Under the pieces are notes generated by a model. The model made no database searches, was not told the DNA's origin, and worked only from the letters and a program-made list of their open reading frames with translations. Source: Clostridia bacterium (lineage in GTDB: Bacteria > Bacillota > Clostridia > Christensenellales > Borkfalkiaceae). From it: DNA of 7,286 nucleotides. The stretch spans positions 1 to 7,286 of the forward strand of contig JAFZXG010000017.1 in assembly GCA_017616925.1 (NCBI GenBank), written 5' to 3'. The translations under genes and the position numbers were made by a program. Shown here piece after piece: positions 1 through 5,821 of this stretch. Positions within the stretch are counted from its first letter, which is position 1. Every line of letters starts with the position of its first letter.

Positions 1-1050
1 AAAGTTCCCGCGGGGAACGTGCTTGCCGTCAACAGAGAAGAGTTTTCGGGCTATATAACGCGGAAGATACGGGCTAACAAGAATATAACCGTAGTTTCCG
101 AAGAAGCGGATAAAATAGACTTCGGCGAATACACGGTGATAGCTACCGGACCTTTGACCACGCCCGCGCTTGCGGACAGTATCGCGGGGTTCACGGGCGG
201 CGCGCTTTCGTTTTTCGACGCGTCCGCGCCCATCGTTACCAAAGAGAGTATCGACTTTAACTGCGCTTTTATCGGCGACAGATACGGAAAGGGAGACGGC
301 GATCACGTCAACTGTCCGCTATCCAAGGAAGAATATTACGCTTTTGTCGACGCGCTTATAAAGGCGGAAAGGGCCGAACTGCACGGGTTTGAAAAAACCG
401 AAGTTTTCGAAGGCTGTATGCCCGTCGAAATAATGGCGGCACGGGGCAGAGAAACGTTAAGGTTCGGGCCGCTGAAAGCCGCGGGGCTTACCGATCCCAA
501 AACGGGCAGATGGCCGTACGCCTGTCTGCAACTTCGCAGGGAGGATAAGGAAGGGAACTTATATAATCTCGTGGGATTTCAGACCAACCTTAAATTCGGC
601 GAACAAAAACGGGTGTTCTCTTTGATCCCCGCCTTAAAGAACGCGGAGTTCGTCCGTTACGGCGTGATGCACAGGAACTCTTTTATAAACGCCCCGAAAG
701 TACTGAAAAAGGATCTCTCGGTAAAGGGAAAGGAAAAGACCTTTTTCGCGGGGCAGATAACGGGAGTCGAAGGGTATATAGAGAGTGCGGCAAGCGGACT
801 TTTAGCCGCGATATATCTGGAAAGAAAAATAAAGGGGAAGAAAGAAATACTTGTTTCGGACAAGACGGTATTAGGTTCTCTCGTTCGGTACATCACGACC
901 GAGAATCAAGACTTCGAACCTATGAACGCGAATTTCGGGATCCTTCCGCCGCTTGAAACGGTGATAAGAGACAAGACCGAAAAGAAGAGAAAACTTGCCG
1001 AGAGAAGTTTAACGGAAATAGAAGGATTTATCAAGGAGATTTATTTATGA
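1..1050 (+). CDS. trmFO: TrmFO, folate/FAD-dependent tRNA (uracil-54-C5)-methyltransferase (5'-truncated by window edge)
   Basis: TrmFO makes 5-methyluridine at position 54 of the tRNA T-loop, using 5,10-methylene-tetrahydrofolate as carbon donor and reduced FAD as reductant; it is a cytosolic flavoprotein. The frame is open from base 1 and begins with KVPAGN, matching the internal family stretch VPAGxxLAVDRE, so the GTG at 19 is an internal valine and the true start lies upstream. The N-terminal FAD dinucleotide-binding glycine motif is therefore absent. Visible hallmarks are [14 protein letters not shown] with a cysteine at codon 415-417, which aligns with the catalytic cysteine of B. subtilis TrmFO (Cys226 from memory), then [36 protein letters not shown], the C-terminal FAD motif [18 protein letters not shown], and the tail LVRYIT...[14 protein letters not shown]. 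About 349 residues are present of a family length near 435, so roughly 85-90 are missing. Its TGA overlaps the hslV ATG. The related family GidA/MnmG is excluded by the FEGCMP and [10 protein letters not shown] motifs. Confidence 0.97.
   Translation, partial: KVPAGNVLAVNREEFSGYITRKIRANKNITVVSEEADKIDFGEYTVIATGPLTTPALADSIAGFTGGALSFFDASAPIVTKESIDFNCAFIGDRYGKGDGDHVNCPLSKEEYYAFVDALIKAERAELHGFEKTEVFEGCMPVEIMAARGRETLRFGPLKAAGLTDPKTGRWPYACLQLRREDKEGNLYNLVGFQTNLKFGEQKRVFSLIPALKNAEFVRYGVMHRNSFINAPKVLKKDLSVKGKEKTFFAGQITGVEGYIESAASGLLAAIYLERKIKGKKEILVSDKTVLGSLVRYITTENQDFEPMNANFGILPPLETVIRDKTEKKRKLAERSLTEIEGFIKEIYL
1034..1038 (+). promoter_or_regulatory. Shine-Dalgarno site of hslV
   Basis: AGGAG lies within the last codons of trmFO, 8 bases before the ATG at 1047. 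It supports 1047 as the hslV start over the in-frame ATG at 1059, whose upstream bases carry only a weak purine run. Confidence 0.8.
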
Positions 1051-1580
1051 CGGAATTTATGGGGACGACGATTTGCGCGGTAAAGAAGGACGGAAAGACC
1101 GCGATCGCGGGGGACGGACAGGTCACTATGTCGCAACAGGTGATCTTCAAGAACAACGCCGTTAAGGTGAGAAGAATTTACGGCGGCAAGGTGATCTTCG
1201 GATTCGCGGGCAGCGTGGCGGACGCTTTCACGCTTTCCGAAAGGTTCGAAGAGATGCTGAACAAGTATTCGGGAAACCTTATGCGAAGCGCGGTCGAACT
1301 TGCGGAACTCTGGCGTTCGGACAAAGTGAGAAAGTTGGAAGCGATGATGATCACCGCGGATAAGGACACTCTTCTGATCGTTTCGGGTACGGGCGAAGTA
1401 ATAGAACCCGACGACGGAGTGTGCGCGATAGGCAGCGGCGGGAATTACGCTTTGGCGGCGGCGCGCGCACTCGTAAAGGAAACGAATTATTCCGCCGAAG
1501 AGATCGTTAAAAAATCGCTCGACATAGCGAGTGAGATATGCGTTTTCACCAACAAAAATATAACTTGCGAGGTGCTGTAA
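1047..1580 (+). CDS. hslV: HslV (ClpQ/CodW), proteasome-like threonine peptidase subunit
   Basis: HslV forms the dodecameric peptidase chamber of the cytosolic HslUV protease; its N-terminal threonine, exposed after propeptide removal, is the nucleophile. The 177-residue product begins MTEFMG followed by TTICAV, so a 6-residue propeptide ends in Gly and the mature chain would start at Thr7. GDGQVT supplies the conserved Asp (mature position 17), and AVKVRR carries the conserved Lys near mature 34. [15 protein letters not shown] holds the conserved serine, and the chain ends [14 protein letters not shown]. The sequence resembles B. subtilis CodW closely ([18 protein letters not shown]), but has the usual Thr N-terminus rather than the Ser-containing variant reported for B. 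subtilis. Compared with remembered family sequences, one residue is missing in [11 protein letters not shown], and Gly of the xGEIC cation-site motif is Ser. The start is set by an AGGAG 8 bases upstream and a 4-base ATGA overlap with trmFO; the gene ends in TAATG with hslU, indicating coupled translation of the two subunits. Confidence 0.97.
   Translation: MTEFMGTTICAVKKDGKTAIAGDGQVTMSQQVIFKNNAVKVRRIYGGKVIFGFAGSVADAFTLSERFEEMLNKYSGNLMRSAVELAELWRSDKVRKLEAMMITADKDTLLIVSGTGEVIEPDDGVCAIGSGGNYALAAARALVKETNYSAEEIVKKSLDIASEICVFTNKNITCEVL
1569..1574 (+). promoter_or_regulatory. Shine-Dalgarno site of hslU
   Basis: GAGGTG within the final hslV codons stands 5 bases before the ATG at 1580. Together with the family-typical N-terminus [19 protein letters not shown] it fixes the start at 1580 rather than at the in-frame ATG at 1538 inside hslV. 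Confidence 0.75.
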
Positions 1581-2884
1581 TGAATTTAACGCCCAAACAA
1601 ATCGTTTCGGAATTAGACAAATATATTATCGGTCAGGAAGAGGCGAAAAAGGCTGTAGCGATCGCCCTTCGGAACAGGTACAGAAGAAGTATGCTGTCCG
1701 ACGCCGAGAGAGAAGAGATCACGCCCAAGAACATTATTATGAAAGGACCTACGGGCGTAGGTAAGACCGAGATCGCGAGAAGACTTTCTAAACTCGTCGG
1801 CGCGCCGTTTATAAAAGTCGAAGCGACCAAGTACACCGAAGTCGGTTACGTCGGAAGAGACGTAGAAAGTATGATAAGGGATCTAGTCGAGTGTTCGGTC
1901 AGACTCGTTAAAGAAGAAAGATTTAAGAAAGTGGACGAAAAGGCGGCATCGCTGGTGGACGCGAAACTCGTAAAGATAATCGCGGAAGTCAGAAAGTCCG
2001 ACAAGGGCGAAACGCCCGACGTCATATTCGAACAAAATATCGCAGAAGGGCTTAAAAAGGGTTATTACGACAACGAAGTGATCGAGATCGACGTCGCCGA
2101 CGTTCAGAAGCCCTTGGAATTAGTACCCGGCGGCGCGGAGATCTCGATAGGTTCTATTTTCGGTGATATGTTCCCGAAGAGAAGAAAGAAGAGAAGACTT
2201 ACCGTAAAGGAAGCCCGAAAGATACTCGTCAACGAAGAAGCGGAAAAGATGATCGACCGCGATTCAGTGAACGAAGAGGCGATAAGACGCGCCGAACAGG
2301 AAGGCATCATCTTTATCGACGAGATAGATAAGATCGCCGCCAAAGGCAATACTTCGGGCGGTCAGGACGTTTCGAGAGAGGGCGTGCAGAGAGATATTCT
2401 GCCCATCGTCGAAGGTTCGACGGTCATGACCAAGTACGGCGCGATAAAGACCGATTATATACTCTTTATCGCCGCGGGCGCGTTCCACGTCAGTAAGGTT
2501 TCCGATCTGATCCCCGAACTTCAGGGCAGATTTCCGATACTCGTAGAATTGAACAGTCTATCGAAAGAAGATTTCATCAAGATACTCACCACCCCGAAGA
2601 ACGCGATAACGGGGCAGTACGCTACGCTTTTAAAAGTGGACGGCGTGGAACTTTCCTTTACCGAAGACGCGATCGAAGAGATCGCGGGGATCGCAGAAGA
2701 TATGAACGCCACGAGCGAAGATATAGGCGCGAGAAGGCTTCATACCGTAATGGAAAATCTTTTAGAGGACGTATCGTTCGAGTCTGGCGGAGAAGAAAAA
2801 CGCGTCGTGATCGACAGGAAGTTCGTCGCCGAGAAACTCGGTACGGATAAAAAGGGCAAGGACCTTAAAAAATATATTTTATAA
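1580..2884 (+). CDS. hslU: HslU (ClpY), AAA+ unfoldase of the HslUV protease
   Basis: HslU is the hexameric ATPase that unfolds substrates and threads them into HslV. With the start at 1580 the protein has 434 residues. In order it shows [17 protein letters not shown] at the N-terminus, Walker A GPTGVGKT (56-63), the pore loop GYVG (89-92) that distinguishes HslU from ClpX, an I-domain of about residues 110-205 ending in the basic run KRRKKRR, Walker B IIFIDE (243-248), the second conserved block [17 protein letters not shown], sensor 1 near FIAAGAFH (296-303), the arginine-finger segment LQGRFPI (R317), and sensor 2 GARR (383-386). The C-terminus DLKKYIL matches the tail that inserts between HslV subunits to activate them. 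The I-domain appears about 30 residues shorter than in B. subtilis ClpY, so the whole protein is short for the family (roughly 443-467). It is preceded directly by its partner hslV with a 1-base overlap, as expected for stoichiometric coupling. Confidence 0.97.
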   Translation: MNLTPKQIVSELDKYIIGQEEAKKAVAIALRNRYRRSMLSDAEREEITPKNIIMKGPTGVGKTEIARRLSKLVGAPFIKVEATKYTEVGYVGRDVESMIRDLVECSVRLVKEERFKKVDEKAASLVDAKLVKIIAEVRKSDKGETPDVIFEQNIAEGLKKGYYDNEVIEIDVADVQKPLELVPGGAEISIGSIFGDMFPKRRKKRRLTVKEARKILVNEEAEKMIDRDSVNEEAIRRAEQEGIIFIDEIDKIAAKGNTSGGQDVSREGVQRDILPIVEGSTVMTKYGAIKTDYILFIAAGAFHVSKVSDLIPELQGRFPILVELNSLSKEDFIKILTTPKNAITGQYATLLKVDGVELSFTEDAIEEIAGIAEDMNATSEDIGARRLHTVMENLLEDVSFESGGEEKRVVIDRKFVAEKLGTDKKGKDLKKYIL

Positions 2885-2889
2885 GGCGG
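2883..2889 (+). promoter_or_regulatory. Shine-Dalgarno site of hisS
   Basis: AAGGCGG, one mismatch from AAGGAGG, overlaps the hslU stop codon and stands 5 bases before the hisS ATG. The 10-base gap leaves no room for a separate promoter or T-box leader. Confidence 0.65.
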
Positions 2890-2894
2890 GATAA

Positions 2895-4142
2895 ATGATA
2901 AATATTCCAAAGGGAACTAAAGACGTTTTGCCGCAGGATTCTTATAAATGGCAATTCGTCGAAGAAAAAGCGCGGGAGATCGCCGCACTCTATAACGTAA
3001 AAGAAATACGCACGCCCGTTTTCGAGCATACCGAAGTTTTTCTCCGCGGAGTCGGAGACACTACGGATATAGTGAACAAGGAGATGTACACTTTCCTTGA
3101 CAAAGGGAACAGGAGCATCACCTTAAAGCCCGAAGGCACGGCGGGCGTGGCGCGTGCTTTTATCGAAAACGGTATGGCGAGTTTACCCATGCCCGTAAAG
3201 ACTTTTTATATAACGCCCTGTTTTCGTTACGAACGCCCGCAGGCGGGGAGACTTCGCGAGTTCCACCAGTTCGGCGTGGAAATTTTAGGTTCTTCCGCAC
3301 CCGAAACCGACGCCGAAACGATAGCGATGGCAAAAGAATTCTTAAACGCCGTCGGCGTAACTAAACTAACTCTTAAACTCAACAGTATAGGCTGTAAAGA
3401 CTGCCGCCCGAATTACGAAAAGGCGTTAAGGGAATATCTTAAAGGAAGATACGACGAACTCTGCGACCTTTGTAAAGACAGGTACGAGAGAAACCCGTTG
3501 CGTATTTTAGACTGCAAGAACGAAGAGTGTAAGAGAATAATCGCGGGCGCGCCGAAGATCGCCGATTTTCTCTGCGACGACTGTAAGAAACACTTTGAAA
3601 GGGTGAAAACGCTTTTAACGGGCGTCGGTCTGGAGTTTACGATCGATCCCGACATAGTAAGGGGACTCGACTACTACACCAAAACGGTGTTCGAGTTCGT
3701 TTCCGAAGAGATAGGCGCGCAGGGCACGGTGTTAGGCGGCGGCAGATACGACAGACTGATCGCCGATCTCGGCGGCAGCGACGTTAAGGGCATAGGCTTT
3801 GCCGCGGGGATCGAGAGACTTCTCTTGGTGCTTGAAAATTCGGGCAAACAGATCCCCGAAAAATCGGGCGTAAAAATATATTTCGCGCCCATGGGCGAAA
3901 GAGAAAGCGAAGTCGCGTTTACTCTCGCGGAAGAGTTAAGGAAAAAGGGGATGGTCGCGGAGACCGATATAGTCGGGCGCGGAATAAAGTCGCAATTTAA
4001 GTACGCGGATAAAATAGGTGCGGAATATGTCGCGGTCATAGGATCGGACGAACTTGAAAAGGGCAAGGCGAACCTTAAAAAGATGTCCGACGGCAGCGAA
4101 AAGGAAGTGGATTTCCGCGATATTTACGAGTTTATAAAATGA
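2895..4142 (+). CDS. hisS: Histidyl-tRNA synthetase (class II aaRS)
   Basis: HisRS charges tRNA-His with histidine using ATP and works as a cytosolic homodimer. The 415-residue product is of normal bacterial length. Visible elements are the N-terminal IPKGTKDVLP, motif 1 around residues 40-60 (TPVFEHTEVF), the substrate loop TLKPEGTAG (76-84, with Lys where many bacteria have Arg), motif 2 FRYERPQAGRLREFHQFGVE (110-129), the histidine-specific motif RGLDYYTKTVFEF (256-268), GGGRYDRLI (281-289), motif 3 GIGFAAGIERL (299-309), and a C-terminal anticodon-binding domain from about residue 325. Between motif 2 and the histidine motif the insertion domain carries eight cysteines, at 167, 170, 190, 193, 207, 212, 227 and 230, mostly as CxxC pairs, which suggests two structural zinc sites as I recall for clostridial HisRS. 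The HisZ paralogue (ATP phosphoribosyltransferase regulatory subunit) is excluded by the intact motifs 2 and 3, the anticodon domain and the absence of other his genes. It ends in an ATGA overlap with the next gene. Confidence 0.97.
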   Translation: MINIPKGTKDVLPQDSYKWQFVEEKAREIAALYNVKEIRTPVFEHTEVFLRGVGDTTDIVNKEMYTFLDKGNRSITLKPEGTAGVARAFIENGMASLPMPVKTFYITPCFRYERPQAGRLREFHQFGVEILGSSAPETDAETIAMAKEFLNAVGVTKLTLKLNSIGCKDCRPNYEKALREYLKGRYDELCDLCKDRYERNPLRILDCKNEECKRIIAGAPKIADFLCDDCKKHFERVKTLLTGVGLEFTIDPDIVRGLDYYTKTVFEFVSEEIGAQGTVLGGGRYDRLIADLGGSDVKGIGFAAGIERLLLVLENSGKQIPEKSGVKIYFAPMGERESEVAFTLAEELRKKGMVAETDIVGRGIKSQFKYADKIGAEYVAVIGSDELEKGKANLKKMSDGSEKEVDFRDIYEFIK

Positions 4143-4567
4143 TCGAAAAAGGTACGGTCGTAGAAACGGACGGCGGGATAAAGGTAAGGATCGGAAAGAA
4201 GACCGAGTGCGAGAAGTGCGGTATGTGCGCCTTTCCGAAGAACGTTTCTTATATAGAACTTGCCGCCGAGTCCGAAACCGAAGTAAAGACGGGCGACGTC
4301 GTGACGGTGGAAACTTCCGAAAACGGAAAACTTACGGGCGTGCTGTTAGCCTTCGGAGTTCCGCTTATACTTATCGCCGCCTGCGTTCTTATGGGAACGC
4401 TGATATTTAAAAACGAGATCGTATCCGTCGCGTCCGCGATAGCGTCGCTTATCGTCTGGGAAACGGTACTGCACTTTATAGATAAGAAATTACTGAAAAA
4501 CAAACGCTTTATTTCAAAAATAATCGCGATCGAAAAACAAGAAACAAAAACCAACCAAGGAGAATAA
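4139..4567 (+). CDS. RseC/MucC-family membrane protein (SoxR-reducing system RseC-like)
   Basis: The 142-residue product has the RseC/MucC family layout. An N-terminal soluble part (1-62) carries VVETDGGIKVRI and a cysteine motif C24-x2-C27-x2-C30 (CEKCGMC), followed by a segment with TGDVVTVETSENG. Two hydrophobic helices follow, about residues 66-90 and 94-114, and then a basic, polar tail rich in Lys, Gln and Asn. The protein is therefore likely anchored in the cytoplasmic membrane with both ends on the same side, presumably cytosolic. In proteobacteria family members tune the sigma-E envelope response or take part in the reduction of SoxR with Rsx/Rnf proteins; neither partner is visible here, so the clostridial role is unknown and the cysteines may bind metal or an iron-sulfur cluster (inference). 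The start codon lies in an ATGA overlap with hisS and has no convincing Shine-Dalgarno sequence (only GAG at 4128-4130), so translation probably depends on coupling to hisS. The family is fairly clear; the function is not. Confidence 0.8.
   Translation: MIEKGTVVETDGGIKVRIGKKTECEKCGMCAFPKNVSYIELAAESETEVKTGDVVTVETSENGKLTGVLLAFGVPLILIAACVLMGTLIFKNEIVSVASAIASLIVWETVLHFIDKKLLKNKRFISKIIAIEKQETKTNQGE
4557..4562 (+). promoter_or_regulatory. Shine-Dalgarno site of glyA
   Basis: AAGGAG is encoded in the last codons of the RseC-like gene (the Gln-Gly-Glu end) and stands 8 bases before the glyA ATG. It lies in an A-rich segment, 4532-4570, with no T before the stop codon, so it should be unstructured and efficiently read. 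Confidence 0.85.
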
Positions 4568-4570
4568 AAA

Positions 4571-5821
4571 ATGTTTGACTACACGGCTTTGAAGAACGCA
4601 GACCCCGAACTTTACGAAGGGATCAAGAAGGAACTTATCAGACAGCAGAACAACATCGAACTGATCGCAAGCGAAAACTTCGTTTCCGAAAACGTGCTTA
4701 CGGCGGTCGGGAGCGTGCTTACGAATAAGTACGCCGAAGGCTACCCCGCGCACAGATATTACGGCGGATGCGAATTCGTAGACGTCGTTGAAAATCTGGC
4801 TATCGAAAGGCTTAAAAAACTGTTCGGTGCGGAACACGCCAACGTACAGCCGCACAGCGGCGCGAACGCCAACTTCGCGGTGTATTTCGCGGTGCTTAAT
4901 CCGGGCGACACCATCTTGGGTATGAGCCTTGCGCACGGCGGGCATTTAACTCACGGAAGTCCGGTCGCCGTATCCGGAAAATATTTCAATGCGGTAGGCT
5001 ACGGCGTGGACGAAAAGACGGGAAGAATAGACTACGACGAATTAGAACGCCTTGCCTTAGAGTATAAGCCGAAGATCATAGTTTCGGGCGCGTCCGCTTA
5101 CCCCAGAATAATAGATTTTAAGAGAATAAGAGAGATCTGCGACAAGGTCGGCGCGTATATGATGGTAGATATAGCGCATATCGCGGGACTCGTCGCCGCG
5201 GGACTTCATCCGAGTCCCGTGCCGTACGCGGATTTCGTTACGACCACCACGCACAAGACGTTAAGGGGACCGCGCGGCGGCGCGATCATGTGCAAGGAAA
5301 AATACGCGAAGATAATAGATAAAGCCGTGTTTCCCGGAACGCAGGGCGGTCCGCTTATGCACGTTATAGCGGGCAAGGCCGCCGCTTTCGGCGAAGCGTT
5401 AAAGCCCGAATTCAAGGAATACCAGAAACAAATACTTCTAAACGCCAAGGCTATGAGCGAAAAGTTCTTGTCTTTGGGCGTAAAACTCGTGTCCGGCGGA
5501 ACGGACAACCACCTTATGCTTTTGGATCTTTCGGACAAGGATATAACGGGTAAAGAACTCGAAACTCTTCTCGACGCCGTGCATATCACCTTAAATAAGA
5601 ACGCCATACCGTTCGACAAGCAGAAACCCACCGTCACCAGCGGAGTTCGTATAGGAACGCCTTCCGTGACCACGCGCGGATTTAAGGAAAAAGACTGCGA
5701 AAAGATCGCCGAACTCATCACCGAGATCATCGAGAAGAAGGAAAAGGCTTTCGACTACGTTAAAAAGGAAGTCGAAGCGCTTATTGAAAAACACCCGTTG
5801 TACGAAGGATTGATAAAATGA
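4571..5821 (+). CDS. glyA: Serine hydroxymethyltransferase
   Basis: GlyA is a PLP enzyme that interconverts serine plus tetrahydrofolate with glycine plus 5,10-methylene-tetrahydrofolate, the main entry to one-carbon metabolism. The 416-residue product is full length. It shows [10 protein letters not shown] (30-39), [11 protein letters not shown] (56-66), QPHSGANAN (93-101), [11 protein letters not shown] (120-130), [13 protein letters not shown] (199-211) with the PLP-ring Asp200, and [13 protein letters not shown], in which Lys229 is the Schiff-base lysine, with the same number as in E. coli. Arg360 in [14 protein letters not shown] matches the substrate-carboxylate arginine. The start follows an AAGGAG at 8-base spacing, and the stop forms an ATGA overlap with asnA. 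Isoleucine codons here (15 ATC, 14 ATA, 1 ATT) lean more to ATC than in the neighbouring asnA, in keeping with strong expression. Product methylene-tetrahydrofolate is the cofactor of TrmFO at the start of the window. Threonine aldolase is excluded by length and motifs. Confidence 0.98.
   Translation: MFDYTALKNADPELYEGIKKELIRQQNNIELIASENFVSENVLTAVGSVLTNKYAEGYPAHRYYGGCEFVDVVENLAIERLKKLFGAEHANVQPHSGANANFAVYFAVLNPGDTILGMSLAHGGHLTHGSPVAVSGKYFNAVGYGVDEKTGRIDYDELERLALEYKPKIIVSGASAYPRIIDFKRIREICDKVGAYMMVDIAHIAGLVAAGLHPSPVPYADFVTTTTHKTLRGPRGGAIMCKEKYAKIIDKAVFPGTQGGPLMHVIAGKAAAFGEALKPEFKEYQKQILLNAKAMSEKFLSLGVKLVSGGTDNHLMLLDLSDKDITGKELETLLDAVHITLNKNAIPFDKQKPTVTSGVRIGTPSVTTRGFKEKDCEKIAELITEIIEKKEKAFDYVKKEVEALIEKHPLYEGLIK
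5182..5221 (+). repeat. Inverted repeat with two alternative 5' arms inside glyA
   Basis: CGGGACTCG at 5184-5192 is a perfect 9-base inverted match to CGAGTCCCG at 5211-5219, with an 18-base loop; adding G5183-U5220 and C5182-G5221 gives an 11-pair stem. A second copy of CGCGGGACT (5182-5190 and again 5197-5205) can instead pair its CGGGACT with the same 3' arm, AGTCCCG 5213-5219, leaving a 7-base loop. The two hairpins exclude each other. No U-run follows, so this is not an intrinsic terminator. The bases encode the conserved [14 protein letters not shown] stretch, so chance from repeated Ala-Gly-Leu codons is a good explanation. Confidence 0.5.
5805..5809 (+). promoter_or_regulatory. Shine-Dalgarno site of asnA
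   Basis: AAGGA, encoded in the Tyr-Glu-Gly-Leu end of glyA, stands 8 bases before the ATG at 5818 and supports that start. Confidence 0.75.

Noticed and set aside
19..21. GTG at 19 as the trmFO start
   Set aside because: The frame is open from base 1 and the residues before it match the family (VPAG), so it is an internal valine in a truncated gene.
1538..1579. A longer hslU starting at the in-frame ATG at 1538, adding 14 residues
   Set aside because: The extension lies inside hslV, has no family counterpart, and the start at 1580 has GAGGTG upstream and gives the normal N-terminus.
3676..3690. Small hairpin ACACC/GGTGT with loop AAAAC in hisS
   Set aside because: Only five pairs, no U-run after it, and it encodes the conserved YYTKTVF segment; not a terminator.
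3674..4066. A 130-codon open frame on the minus strand within hisS
   Set aside because: It is antisense to the conserved histidine motif and motif 3 of HisRS; no protein features of its own.
5206..5730. A 174-codon open frame on the minus strand within glyA
   Set aside because: It is fully antisense to conserved glyA codons, has no recognisable protein motif and no separate context; it arises from the codon bias of the plus strand.
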